This document shows positions 43,664 to 52,386 of a stretch of 64,000 bases of DNA, one piece after another. The notes beneath the pieces were generated by a model that did no database searches, was not told the DNA's origin, and was given only the letters and a program-made list of their open reading frames with translations. Origin of the DNA: CAVQEK01 sp963711495 (lineage in GTDB: Bacteria; Bacteroidota; Bacteroidia; Cytophagales; Cyclobacteriaceae); NCBI GenBank assembly GCA_963711495.1, contig CAVQEK010000004.1, forward strand, positions 248,001 to 312,000. The letters are read 5' to 3'. A program made the translations under genes and the position numbers. Each line of letters opens with the position of its first letter. Position 1 is the first letter of the stretch.

Positions 43664-44803
43664 ATGAGATTTGCCGATATACCAGGACTGGAAGACGTTA
43701 AAGAAAAGCTGCATCACTCTATAGCTTCAGGACAAGTCGCGCATGCTCAATTGTTCATGGGTGCTCCCGGCAGTGCTAACCTGGCATTGGCGTTGGCTTA
43801 CGCCACCATGCTCAATTGTTCCAACCCTCAGCTTGGCGACGCCTGTGGAAAATGCCCCTCCTGCCAGAAAAATGAGCGATTCATTCACCCGGATGTGCAT
43901 TTTGTTTTTCCAGTAAGTCCGGTAAAAAATATATCGGGAAAAGATGTCGTAAGTGATTCCTTTATTGTTGAATGGCGTACTTTTCTTCAGGAAAATTGCT
44001 ATGGCGGACCACTGGAATGGAGTACAATTTATGGAGGTGAAAACAAACAATTGAATATTTCCCGTGAAGAAAGCCGTAATATCGTCAGGTCGCTGGCATT
44101 GAAAGCATTTGAGGGCAATTACAAGATCATGATCATCTGGCTTCCGGAATATTTGCATCCTTCGGCAGCCAACGCTATTTTAAAAATCCTTGAAGAGCCA
44201 CCGGCACAAACACTTTTTTTATTGGTCACCAATGACTATGAACAGCTCATCACGACCATCCTTTCCCGCACACAACTGGTGCAAATCCGATCATTCAACG
44301 ATGAAGAGATCACAACTTTCCTGGAAAAAAAATATAATATTGCTCACGGTCGATCCCAGCAGATTTCTCAAATTGTTGATGGCGATTTAAATGAAGCCAT
44401 TCGCGTGGCAACTTCAACGGAAGACGACAGTCATAAAATGTTCCGCGAATGGATGCGCCTTTGTTATGCGCGTGATTTTTCCAAGCTGGTCGATTGGTCG
44501 GAAAAATTTGGTGCACTGAACAAAATCAGTCAGAAGAGCTTATTGCAATACGGTTTAAACGTGCTACGGGAATCTTTGATCGCCAGTGTCGACGGTGATA
44601 AATTAATGCGTTTGGAAGGTGAAGAACAGGATTTTGTAAAAAACTTTTCCAGGGTACTCAACCTCGAAACCATTGACAACATAGGGCAGGAGCTTAATCA
44701 GGCTTATTACCATCTGGAGCGCAATGCAAATGCAAAGATTGTTTTTTTGGATGTTTCAATTATCATTGGAGAAATTTTCAGGACTAAAGGGAGTAAGGTG
44801 TAG
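43664..44803 (+). CDS. holB: DNA polymerase III delta-prime subunit
   Basis: Clamp-loader subunit. N-terminal AAA+ module with a degenerate P-loop (FMGAPGSANLALALAYA, no GKT), as expected for delta-prime, a Cys4 zinc element (LGDACGKCPSCQKNERFIHP) and HPSAANAILKILEEPP with the sensor/SRC-like region SRTQLVQIRSF. C-terminal helical collar domain to 379 residues. It is 1 base after the nucleotidyltransferase gene and 2 bases before hemC. Confidence 0.9.
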   Translation: MRFADIPGLEDVKEKLHHSIASGQVAHAQLFMGAPGSANLALALAYATMLNCSNPQLGDACGKCPSCQKNERFIHPDVHFVFPVSPVKNISGKDVVSDSFIVEWRTFLQENCYGGPLEWSTIYGGENKQLNISREESRNIVRSLALKAFEGNYKIMIIWLPEYLHPSAANAILKILEEPPAQTLFLLVTNDYEQLITTILSRTQLVQIRSFNDEEITTFLEKKYNIAHGRSQQISQIVDGDLNEAIRVATSTEDDSHKMFREWMRLCYARDFSKLVDWSEKFGALNKISQKSLLQYGLNVLRESLIASVDGDKLMRLEGEEQDFVKNFSRVLNLETIDNIGQELNQAYYHLERNANAKIVFLDVSIIIGEIFRTKGSKV

Positions 44804-44805
44804 TT

Positions 44806-45756
44806 ATGAAAGTCGAAATTGAAAAAGTAATCAGAATAGGCACAAGAAAAAGCAAATTAGCATTGTGGCAAGCCGACTATGTCTGGAAATTGTTGAACGA
44901 CGCTGGCATTGCTGCTGAAATAGTACCCATGGAAACAAGGGGTGACAAAATACTGGATGTTTCTATTTCTAAAATAGGGTCAAAAGGTGTATTTACCGAA
45001 GAACTTGAAGAAATGCTACATTCCGGCAAGATCGACATCGCCGTGCATAGTGCCAAGGACATGCAGTCGGAATTACCCCATGACTTTGAGATTCTGGCAT
45101 TTACCCTGCGGGAAAATGTGAATGACGTACTGGTATCGCATCATAAAAATTTGAAGCTGGAAAATCGTGATGCATCATTTGTTATTGGCACTTCATCTAC
45201 ACGGCGTATTGCCACACTAAATCATTATTTCTCCAACATAAAAACTGTGGAAGTGCGCGGTAATTTACAAACCAGGATCCGCAAAATGAAAGAAGGTCAT
45301 TGTGACGCCTTATTGCTGGCTTATGCCGGTGTACACCGGATGAATTATGATCATATGATTGTTCAGCTCTTGGATACGGAAATGTTTACGCCTGCTGTGG
45401 GCCAGGGAAGCCTGGCGATAGAGTCGAGTAAAAATATGGACCCTGAAGTAAAACTGAAACTGAAGGCTATTCTCGAACACGCAGACTCGGCATTGGCTTT
45501 ACGTGCTGAAAGATCGTTTTTGAAAAGCATGCAGGGAGGTTGCAGTATACCTGCATTTGCTCTGGCATATCTGGAAAATGACAAAATTATCCTGAAAGGT
45601 GGCATATTTAGCCTGGACGGAAAACAATTGATCCGTCATTCATTGACAGGCAATTGTAAAGATCCTGAAGCGCTGGGCAAACAACTTGGCGAACACATTC
45701 TGCAAAATGGCGGAGCTCAAATCTTGAAGCAAATCAGAGCACAATTAAATCAGTAA
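44806..45756 (+). CDS. hemC: hydroxymethylbilane synthase (porphobilinogen deaminase)
   Basis: Polymerises four porphobilinogens to hydroxymethylbilane, the substrate of HemD. Motifs: RIGTRKSKLALWQADYV (about 11-27), KGVFTEELEEMLHSGKIDIAVHSAKDM (first 20: KGVFTEELEEMLHSGKIDIA), FVIGTSSTRR, and the dipyrromethane-cofactor Cys246 in MQGGCSIPAFA. The 316 residues are typical. It is embedded between holB (2 bases) and the cyclophilin gene (3 bases), far from the hemD-like gene near 4 kb. Confidence 0.95.
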   Translation: MKVEIEKVIRIGTRKSKLALWQADYVWKLLNDAGIAAEIVPMETRGDKILDVSISKIGSKGVFTEELEEMLHSGKIDIAVHSAKDMQSELPHDFEILAFTLRENVNDVLVSHHKNLKLENRDASFVIGTSSTRRIATLNHYFSNIKTVEVRGNLQTRIRKMKEGHCDALLLAYAGVHRMNYDHMIVQLLDTEMFTPAVGQGSLAIESSKNMDPEVKLKLKAILEHADSALALRAERSFLKSMQGGCSIPAFALAYLENDKIILKGGIFSLDGKQLIRHSLTGNCKDPEALGKQLGEHILQNGGAQILKQIRAQLNQ

Positions 45757-45759
45757 ACC

Positions 45760-46587
45760 ATGCAACGACTTTCTCTACTTTTGTCACTTTTAATTTTTGT
45801 ACTGGCCGGATGTGAGCAAAAAGACCAGTTGGTTACCATCAAAACCAAATTTGGGGACATAAAGGTGATTTTGTATGACCAGACACCAAAACATAAAGCC
45901 AATTTCCTGAAACTGGCAAGATCGGGTCAATACGACAGTACCACTTTTCATCGCGTGATTCAGGATTTCATGATCCAGGGTGGTGATATCAATGCCAAAC
46001 CAGGCCATAAGGGCGATATCGATTACACCATACCGGCTGAATTTGTCGATACGCTTTTCCATCGCAGAGGAGCGCTGGCAGCAGCCAGACAGGGTGACGA
46101 CATTAACCCGAAAAAAGAATCAAGTGGCGACGAGTTCTATATCGTTCAGGGCAAAACATTTTCCCGGGAAGAATTAACCACCGATATGCAAAAACTAGGT
46201 CAATACATACAAAAATTAAGCGAAATGCCGGAATATAATGGCCTCATTGACACGTTGCGCAGTGTGTATGAACACGGAGGCATGGAAGCATACACCAAAA
46301 AATTATTTGAGTTGAAACCAACCGTAGAAAACCAATTTGGTGTTTCTGTCGAAAAAGAATATCCCAAAAAACGACTCGAAGTATACACGACCGAAGGAGG
46401 TGCGCCGCACCTCGACGATGCCTACACGGTTTTTGGCCAGGTCGTAGATGGCATGGATGTGGTAGATAAAATTGCGGCAGTAACAACCGATCAAAGTGAT
46501 AAGCCCCTTGACAATATCTATCTGATCATGGAGGTGGAAAATATCGCTCCTCAAAAACTCCACGAACTCTATCCGGAATATAAATAA
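45760..46587 (+). CDS. lipoprotein peptidyl-prolyl isomerase (cyclophilin)
   Basis: Periplasmic or surface-exposed proline isomerase. Signal peptide with lipobox LAGC (Cys18). Cyclophilin motifs TTFHRVIQDFMIQGGD (about 61-76, with the catalytic Phe-His-Arg) and GDDINPKKESSGDEFYIVQG, then, unusually, about 90 residues (roughly 125-215) of helical insert before VFGQVVDGMDVVDKIA. The N-terminal and C-terminal halves of the fold flank this insert. Overall 275 residues versus about 165 for a minimal domain. It follows hemC by 3 bases and precedes the rfbD-like gene by 12 bases. Confidence 0.88.
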   Translation: MQRLSLLLSLLIFVLAGCEQKDQLVTIKTKFGDIKVILYDQTPKHKANFLKLARSGQYDSTTFHRVIQDFMIQGGDINAKPGHKGDIDYTIPAEFVDTLFHRRGALAAARQGDDINPKKESSGDEFYIVQGKTFSREELTTDMQKLGQYIQKLSEMPEYNGLIDTLRSVYEHGGMEAYTKKLFELKPTVENQFGVSVEKEYPKKRLEVYTTEGGAPHLDDAYTVFGQVVDGMDVVDKIAAVTTDQSDKPLDNIYLIMEVENIAPQKLHELYPEYK

Positions 46588-46599
46588 CTTGATTCAACA

Positions 46600-47520
46600 A
46601 TGAGAATCCTGATCACCGGAGCCAATGGATTATTGGGACAAAAGTTAGTCACGCTTATAACCAAAGAACAAACGGACCAGGTTGTCGCTACAGGACGCGG
46701 TCCTTGCCACCTGCCGGCGCCTTGGAACAAGACGCCCTATTTCCAGGCCGATCTCACCCATAAAAAAGATGTCTTAGCTTTATTTGAAAAAACCAGACCA
46801 AATTTCATCATACATACTGCGGCAATGACACAAGTTGATCAGTGCGAAAAAGATCGTGAAGCTTGTCGCGCCATCAATGTCGATGCCGTAAGATATCTGG
46901 TGGAGTCAGCAAAATCCTTTAACACTCATTTTATTTATGTATCCACCGATTTTGTGTTTGATGGCACTTCTGGACCTTATGCTGAAAATGATCAGCCCAA
47001 CCCGGTGAACTTTTACGGGGAAACCAAACTGGAAGCCGAACGAATTGTACAACAAAGCGGACTGGATTTTTCCATAATTCGTACTGTTTTGGTATACGGC
47101 GCAGCGCATGACATGAGCCGGTCAAATCTTATTCTTTGGGTTAAAAAAAATCTCGAAGCAGGAAAACCCATCAAGGTTGTGAACGACCAGTGGAGGACTC
47201 CCACACTGGCTGAAGATCTGGCGGCCGGATGCTATTTGGTCTGCAAACACAAGGCGACCGGGATTTATCATATTTCCGGTAAGGAAATGTTTACCCCCTA
47301 TCAAATCGCACTCAATACCGCCGATTTTTTTAATCTGGATAAAAGCCTGATTTCTTCTACAAATGCCAGTGAATTTATCGAGATCGGAAAAAGGCCTCCC
47401 AAGACTGGATTCAATATTACAAAGGCACAAACTGACCTCGGTTTTCAACCTCATTCGCTTGCCGATGGACTTAAAATGCTATCCAGTCAAATGAAACATA
47501 AAATTTCAGATCAGAAATAA
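46600..47520 (+). CDS. SDR family sugar-nucleotide reductase (RfbD-like)
   Basis: NAD(P)-dependent extended SDR, closest to dTDP-4-dehydrorhamnose reductase. GANGLLGQKLV (about 7-17), DFVFDGTSGPYAENDQPNPV (about 113-132), YGETKLEAE (catalytic Tyr-Lys). The 306 residues are standard. RmlABC genes are not visible in the window, so a rhamnose role is uncertain; tightly linked NAD(P)-binding reductases in Bacteroidota may act on other sugars. Its 3' end overlaps the convergent nadD gene by 10 bases. Confidence 0.8.
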   Translation: MRILITGANGLLGQKLVTLITKEQTDQVVATGRGPCHLPAPWNKTPYFQADLTHKKDVLALFEKTRPNFIIHTAAMTQVDQCEKDREACRAINVDAVRYLVESAKSFNTHFIYVSTDFVFDGTSGPYAENDQPNPVNFYGETKLEAERIVQQSGLDFSIIRTVLVYGAAHDMSRSNLILWVKKNLEAGKPIKVVNDQWRTPTLAEDLAAGCYLVCKHKATGIYHISGKEMFTPYQIALNTADFFNLDKSLISSTNASEFIEIGKRPPKTGFNITKAQTDLGFQPHSLADGLKMLSSQMKHKISDQK

Positions 47521-48083
47521 AACATACGGGATTCGATGAGTTCAATGGTTCTATCTGGAACGAGGTAACGGATTGATTTTCTTTCTTTGATTAAATTTCG
47601 AATATAGGTGGCAGAAATATCCAATAGCGGCGCTTCTACATATTGCACATTCGGGTGTTCTCTCAAGGGAGAATCTTGAGCACCAGGCCTGGGATAAACC
47701 AGCAAACCAAAATTTTCAAGGATTACCTTATAATTCTTCCAGCGTTGGAAATTTTGCAAATTATCTTCACCAATGATCGGTCTGAAGTGATGATTGGGAT
47801 GTCTTTCGCTAAGATGGGTCAGTGTCAATACGGTGTAGTTTGGTTTTGGCAAGTGAAATTCAACATCACTGGCCCTGAAGCGATTATTTTCCTCAATAGC
47901 CCGTTCCACCATATCCATACGGTCAAATTCATGAATGAGTGATTTGCTGCTCTTGTGCGGGTTGTGAGGCGAAACCACAAACCATACTTCTTTTAAATCA
48001 GCTCGATTTAGCATGGCCTGTGCTACGATCAAATGCCCTACGTGAATTGGATTGAATGAACCAAAAAATAATCCTATTTCCAA
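47511..48083 (-). CDS. nadD: nicotinate-nucleotide adenylyltransferase
   Basis: Adenylates nicotinate mononucleotide in NAD synthesis. GLFFGSFNPIHVGHLIVAQA (about 4-23) carries the HxGH signature; RASDVEFHLPKPNYT, RPIIGEDNLQNFQRW and the C-terminal DISATYIRNLIKERKSIRYL with the ISxTxxR pattern complete the family. The 190 residues are typical. Read from the same minus-strand run as gmk, 11 bases away. Confidence 0.95.
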   Translation of the reverse strand: MEIGLFFGSFNPIHVGHLIVAQAMLNRADLKEVWFVVSPHNPHKSSKSLIHEFDRMDMVERAIEENNRFRASDVEFHLPKPNYTVLTLTHLSERHPNHHFRPIIGEDNLQNFQRWKNYKVILENFGLLVYPRPGAQDSPLREHPNVQYVEAPLLDISATYIRNLIKERKSIRYLVPDRTIELIESRMFYF

Positions 48084-48094
48084 TGTTAAAAATC

Positions 48095-48667
48095 TTACTG
48101 ATTGATGAATTCCAAGACCATAGCTTCCGCTTCGGCCAGCGTCTTTTCTAATTTTTCGCTAACAATAATTCTGTCAAACTGATGCGCAAAGGTCAGTTCA
48201 TAACGCGCTTTTGCCACTCTCTTCTGTATATGTTCCTCCGATTCCGTATTTCTGTGACGAAGTCGTTTTTCCAATACTGCTACGGAGGGCACCTTTATAA
48301 AAATAGCCAGTGCCCGATCTCCAAAATATTTTTTAAGATTAATGCCGCCTTTCACATCTACATCAAAAATCACATGTCTACCGGCCGACCATAAACGTTC
48401 GATCTCCGATTTCAAGGTCCCGTAGCAAATACCGTCATACACTTCTTCCCATTCCACAAAGTCTCCCTGGGCTACTTTCTCTTTAAAAACTTTCGGGTTG
48501 AGAAAATAATAATCCTGCCCATGATTTTCCCGCTGAGTGCGCGGCTGTCTGGTAGTAGCGGAAATGGAAAAAGCCAGAAATGAAAACTTATGCAGCAAAT
48601 GATGCACAATGGTAGTTTTGCCAGAACCTGAGGGTGCTGATATGATTATAGCCTTTCCTTCAAACAT
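48095..48667 (-). CDS. gmk: guanylate kinase
   Basis: Phosphorylates GMP to GDP. P-loop SAPSGSGKTTIVHHLL (about 10-25), TTRQPRTQRENHGQDYYFL (GMP-binding region), WEEVYDGICYGT, and DVDVKGGINLKKYF. The 190 residues are standard. It is 3 bases from the anti-sigma gene stop, in an operon with nadD downstream. Confidence 0.96.
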   Translation of the reverse strand: MFEGKAIIISAPSGSGKTTIVHHLLHKFSFLAFSISATTRQPRTQRENHGQDYYFLNPKVFKEKVAQGDFVEWEEVYDGICYGTLKSEIERLWSAGRHVIFDVDVKGGINLKKYFGDRALAIFIKVPSVAVLEKRLRHRNTESEEHIQKRVAKARYELTFAHQFDRIIVSEKLEKTLAEAEAMVLEFINQ

Positions 48668-48670
48668 AAA

Positions 48671-48973
48671 TTAGGCAGAGTGGCTGATTTTTGCTTTGAT
48701 GTTGTCTATCAAATCCGTCGGTACTTCTTTTTTACCCAACTTATTTTTCAATAAATTTTTAATAGCCAGTATTTCATCACAATAGGCACGGCACTGACAA
48801 TTTCCGCAGTGCTCCATAACTTCCTGATATTCCTTTTCTTCCTCCGGTGTCGCCTGCCCATCGATAACCTTTTCTAAAAATTCCTGACGAATCTTGAACT
48901 CATCGCATGAAGGCAATGAAGCTGAATGAGCCAGTTCGCAATCGGGTTTTTGAGTATTTTTATTTTCTGGCAT
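48671..48973 (-). CDS. small Cys-rich putative anti-sigma factor
   Basis: The 100 residues contain a polar N-terminus and HCGNCQCRAYC (about 65-76), a cysteine/histidine cluster near, but not identical to, the HX3CX2C zinc-binding anti-sigma motif (zf-HC2 type). There is no membrane helix, so it would be a soluble anti-sigma factor. It lies 10 bases downstream of an ECF sigma factor gene, the usual partner arrangement. Function is inferred from context. Confidence 0.65.
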   Translation of the reverse strand: MPENKNTQKPDCELAHSASLPSCDEFKIRQEFLEKVIDGQATPEEEKEYQEVMEHCGNCQCRAYCDEILAIKNLLKNKLGKKEVPTDLIDNIKAKISHSA

Positions 48974-48983
48974 AATTCAAATT

Positions 48984-49559
48984 TTATTTGTATCCCATGG
49001 ATTTCGCGTATTGCTTCAATTTATCCCTGAGCAGATTTCTGGCCCGGTGCAACCTCGACCGAACCGTACCAATTGGAATATCCAATATTTTTGACATTTC
49101 CTCATAGGTGAATCCTTCCAGGTCGCAGAGAATGATCACTATTCTGAAATCCACTGCCAGCGCATTTAGCGCAATCGAGATTTCGTCGCCGATCATATCT
49201 TGCAGCGTTTCTACCCGAAGATCAGTGGTTATTACTTCATTAACATCATCTGAGTTATAATAAGTTTCAACATCCTGATAATCTACCTTTGCAGGTTCCT
49301 TACTTTTTTTTCTGAATTCGTTAATAAAGCTGTTTTTGAGAATCCTGAAGAGCCAGGCCTTGGCGTTGGTGCCTTCCTTGAAAGAATCGATGAATCTAAA
49401 AGCTTTGAAGTAAGTTTCCTGAACAAGGTCCTTGGCATCATCCTCATCGAATGTAATACGGTAAGCAAAATTGTACATCGAACTAATGTGCGGCAGAAAT
49501 TCTTCATCAAAAATCCTGCTTTTCTGTTCTTCAGTATATACTGGTTCTACTTCACTCAT
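48984..49559 (-). CDS. ECF (sigma-70 family) RNA polymerase sigma factor
   Basis: Alternative sigma factor. Region 2: NFAYRITFDEDDAKDLVQET (about 29-48) and FKAFRFIDSF; region 4: VIILCDLEGFTYEEMSKILD and PIGTVRSRLHRARNLLRDKL (helix-turn-helix). The 191 residues are typical of ECF factors. It starts 44 bases after coaE and is followed by the putative anti-sigma gene, so the pair may be autoregulated. The stimulus is unknown. It sits within a housekeeping run rather than beside target genes. Confidence 0.92.
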   Translation of the reverse strand: MSEVEPVYTEEQKSRIFDEEFLPHISSMYNFAYRITFDEDDAKDLVQETYFKAFRFIDSFKEGTNAKAWLFRILKNSFINEFRKKSKEPAKVDYQDVETYYNSDDVNEVITTDLRVETLQDMIGDEISIALNALAVDFRIVIILCDLEGFTYEEMSKILDIPIGTVRSRLHRARNLLRDKLKQYAKSMGYK

Positions 49560-49603
49560 AAAAAAATTGGAGTTTGCCCTGCACCCTTAAATATACGTGA
49601 TAA

Positions 49604-50218
49604 TTATTTATTTAGTGCCTTTTTCATCAGAAAATCATGGATTTGAAGCACCTGGGGTATGACTAGTTGTCGATTGTCGTTGTGGATAACAAAGTCTGAT
49701 TTTTTGATCTTTTCCTCTTCAGACCATTGATTTTTGATGATCTGCTCAATTTGTTCTCGTGTTCGGTGTTCATCCCTCAAAAGTATCCTTCGGATTCTTT
49801 CCTGAATGGGGGCTGTTACGGTGATGACTGTATCCAGATCTTTATACGATCCGGACTCAAAAATCAAAGCGGCTTCGCGTATGACATATACAGTGGAAAA
49901 ATGATGATTTTTCCAGTGCTCAAAGTCGGCTTTCACCCGGGGATGCACCAGGCTGTTCATGATTTTGATTTTTTCCTCATCGGAAAAAATTTCTTTCGCT
50001 AAATACATTCGATCCAGCTTTCCATCAGGAAAATAGGCTGATTCTCCAAAATTGGCTTTTATAGCTTCTACCAAAACCGGGTCCAGGATCATTAATTGTT
50101 TGGCCCGGAGGTCAGCTTCGTAAATTGGAATTGACAGGGTTTGAAATATTTTGCAAATCGTCGACTTTCCGGAACCGATTCCTCCCGTTACACCTACTTC
50201 AATGGGATTTCTTTCCAT
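49604..50218 (-). CDS. coaE: dephospho-CoA kinase
   Basis: Last step of CoA synthesis. VGVTGGIGSGKSTICKIFQTL (first 20: VGVTGGIGSGKSTICKIFQT) holds the P-loop near residue 8; EADLRAKQLM and HPRVKADFEHW fit the CoA-binding region, VIREAALIFESGSYKDLDTV the LID neighbourhood, and the end AKKNQ..-type pattern is DFVIHNDN. The 204 residues are standard. It overlaps the YbbR-like gene by 20 bases. Confidence 0.95.
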   Translation of the reverse strand: MERNPIEVGVTGGIGSGKSTICKIFQTLSIPIYEADLRAKQLMILDPVLVEAIKANFGESAYFPDGKLDRMYLAKEIFSDEEKIKIMNSLVHPRVKADFEHWKNHHFSTVYVIREAALIFESGSYKDLDTVITVTAPIQERIRRILLRDEHRTREQIEQIIKNQWSEEEKIKKSDFVIHNDNRQLVIPQVLQIHDFLMKKALNK

Positions 50219-51179
50219 AGATCACTTTTACTTTTTGCTGCTCAAGGGTGAGATCTTTGATGTAGCGAGGTGTGTTGATCACTTCAAGGGTGATTGTTGA
50301 ATCTTCGGCATTGATGTTATTTCGATCGGCTATGACCATTAAATCGAATTGATTTAAATTTTTTCGTTTGCCTCTTTCAATACGATAACTTGCAGTAACC
50401 TCGTCTTCATTAAGGTATATGGATGAATCGTATGGAAAGTTGACTGTTTCAATTTTTATGGTAGATGTTTGTTCCAGATACTCATCTACATTGAACATCA
50501 CATGGATTATTTCGGGGTTCTTTTTAATGAGTGAAGAAGTAAACAAATCCATACTTAGCTCTTCATCATAATTGCTGTCAATATTCTTTTCCGTGAGTTT
50601 AATGATAAACGGATCGGAAAATTTTTTTACCATACCTGATGGCCCGATAAATTCAATGGAATCCGGTTGAACAATGACGTTGGAAACAATTGCATAATTT
50701 TCCTTAAGATTGATAGCCGAAGAATCCACCTTAACCTGCAGAATTCTTTTAAAGATCTTGTCTATCTGCAAATAGACTGTGTCAATTGCCACATAATTCA
50801 CATTGAGGCCATTTAATTGTTCAGAAAAAATGGGCAACAGGCTGCTTCCGGTGAGATAAGAGGTTTGTGCAGGATTGTCCAGTTTTACCTGAACAGGATG
50901 TACATTCAGTGAAATAGTCTTTTTGAACAACTGCCAGCCTCCGCCGGTAACATTGACCGGGAGTTCATCAGGAAGGTCATTTACGGCAATCAAACTATCC
51001 CTGTTGTATTCATATTCAACAGGGTAGTTGATTCTGGCCGTATAGTCTTTGTTCAATGCATTAAAAAACCAAAATAAGGTGGCAGTTAAAATGCTGAGTA
51101 AAATTACGCGCCAGTTGGCTTTTCTCAAAGGCGCAATAAGTCCCTCTATAAAAGATAATATTTTATCTGCATGTCTCAA
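50199..51179 (-). CDS. YbbR/CdaR-like membrane-anchored protein
   Basis: Membrane-anchored protein with a short N-terminus, one hydrophobic helix (about 25-42) and a series of YbbR-type beta-domains (about 50-320; repeated strands such as RINYPVEYEY, LPVNVTGGGWQLF, NFPYDSSIYLNEDEVTASYR). YbbR-domain proteins regulate diadenylate cyclase in Firmicutes (CdaR), but no cyclase gene is here, so the function in this organism is open. It overlaps the coaE start by 20 bases and is 9 bases after yajC. Confidence 0.8.
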   Translation of the reverse strand: MRHADKILSFIEGLIAPLRKANWRVILLSILTATLFWFFNALNKDYTARINYPVEYEYNRDSLIAVNDLPDELPVNVTGGGWQLFKKTISLNVHPVQVKLDNPAQTSYLTGSSLLPIFSEQLNGLNVNYVAIDTVYLQIDKIFKRILQVKVDSSAINLKENYAIVSNVIVQPDSIEFIGPSGMVKKFSDPFIIKLTEKNIDSNYDEELSMDLFTSSLIKKNPEIIHVMFNVDEYLEQTSTIKIETVNFPYDSSIYLNEDEVTASYRIERGKRKNLNQFDLMVIADRNNINAEDSTITLEVINTPRYIKDLTLEQQKVKVIYGKKSH

Positions 51180-51188
51180 GGATATGTA

Positions 51189-51512
51189 TCACGCCTTTTT
51201 ATCTGCATATTTTTTACTGGCTTCCAATGAGATGGAAGATTTTTCAATGGTTAATTTTGTGCCGCGGTCAATATCGATGGTGACGGTATCGCCCTCCATA
51301 GCGGTAATCTTACCGTGAATGCCACCAATGGTTACGATCTGGTCGCCTTTTTTGACCTGCTCTAAATATTTCTTCTGGTCTTTTTGTTTTTTTTGCTGAG
51401 GTCTTATCATAAAAAAATAAAAGATCAGAATGATACCGCCAATCAATACAAATTGGCCGATAAAGCCGTTCCCTCCCGGTTGGGCTGCCTGCAATAAAAT
51501 TTGTGCAATCAT
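51189..51512 (-). CDS. yajC: YajC preprotein translocase subunit
   Basis: Accessory of SecDF-YajC. One membrane helix (about 19-40) then IRPQQKKQKDQKKYLEQVKK and KGDQIVTIGGIHGKITAM with the YajC signature GGIxGxI. The 107 residues match the family. Part of the nusB-ytxH-DUF1573-yajC-ybbR-coaE run. Confidence 0.93.
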   Translation of the reverse strand: MIAQILLQAAQPGGNGFIGQFVLIGGIILIFYFFMIRPQQKKQKDQKKYLEQVKKGDQIVTIGGIHGKITAMEGDTVTIDIDRGTKLTIEKSSISLEASKKYADKKA

Positions 51513-51528
51513 TTAATAGGTATTTATT

Positions 51529-52044
51529 TTAACTGTCTGTTTTTTCGCTGGGGGTTACCATCCCTTTCAATATAATCCTGGTAGATTCTGGTTTTGTATT
51601 TGCCGATATGGTAATATATTTCGTCTGTTGATTCTGTTTGCCCCGGCTATTAAATTTCACTTGAATTTCTCCACTTCCTCCAACAGGAATGGGATCTTTT
51701 GGCCATTGTGGTATGGTACATCCACAGGAGGCGGTTGCTTTGTTGATGATCAAGGGAAAGTCCCCGGTATTCTTAAACTTAAAAGTATGATTTACAATGT
51801 CACCCTCTTTGATGGTTCCAAAATCATACTCATTTTCGTCAAAACTAATCACCGGATATTTGCCATCAGGATTTTCAGAGGCATTGCTTGCGGTGGTGGT
51901 ATTGGAAATTGGTGTAATTCCCTGGGCTTTCTCCAGATTGGCAACCCTTTTTTCCAAGTTTTTAATTTGATCTTCTAGTTTTTGATTGGTGCAACCCGTC
52001 AGGCTGAGACCCAAAATGGAGAAAAGAATCAATAATTTTTTCAT
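51529..52044 (-). CDS. DUF1573 lipoprotein
   Basis: Exported protein with a lipobox (LSLTGCTN, Cys18), a short coiled-coil segment (KLEDQIKNLEKRVANLEKAQ) and the DUF1573 domain: EYDFGTIKEGDIVNHTFKF, TASCGCTIPQWPKDPI and VKFNSRGKQNQQTKYITI. DUF1573 is an Ig/MSP-like fold of unknown role, very common in Bacteroidota; the ASCGC motif is its hallmark. The 171 residues are typical. Confidence 0.9.
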   Translation of the reverse strand: MKKLLILFSILGLSLTGCTNQKLEDQIKNLEKRVANLEKAQGITPISNTTTASNASENPDGKYPVISFDENEYDFGTIKEGDIVNHTFKFKNTGDFPLIINKATASCGCTIPQWPKDPIPVGGSGEIQVKFNSRGKQNQQTKYITISANTKPESTRIILKGMVTPSEKTDS

Positions 52045-52068
52045 AACAATACTACTTTTTTTAATTCA

Positions 52069-52371
52069 TCAGTTTTTATTTCCTTTAATTTGACCTATAA
52101 GTTCATCAACATCACCCAGAAGCTTTTCCGCCTTTTCTTTGGCATCGCTTATCACTTTCTTGCCTTTTTCTTTAGCCACTGAACTGGTTTCATCTTCTGT
52201 TTCACCAAGATTATTAACGATTTCTTGTAATTCTTTTCGGTATTTATCCAACAGAAAAGATAATTTATCACGTGTATTGGATCCTTTGTCCGGAGCATAT
52301 AATATTCCCAGTATGGCACCGGTTGCCGCGCCAAAAAGGAATGCTAAGAATGAATTTGATTTGTTTGTCAT
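52069..52371 (-). CDS. YtxH-like protein
   Basis: Small protein with an N-terminal glycine-rich hydrophobic stretch (SFLAFLFGAATGAILGILYA, about 6-25) and a long charged helix with K/E heptads (REL..NNLGETEDETSS.., AKEKAEKLLGDVDELIGQIK). This is the YtxH pattern (general-stress-like protein of unknown role). The 100 residues are typical; it lies between nusB and the DUF1573 gene. Confidence 0.85.
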   Translation of the reverse strand: MTNKSNSFLAFLFGAATGAILGILYAPDKGSNTRDKLSFLLDKYRKELQEIVNNLGETEDETSSVAKEKGKKVISDAKEKAEKLLGDVDELIGQIKGNKN

Positions 52372-52386
52372 GGTCCTGAAATTTAA

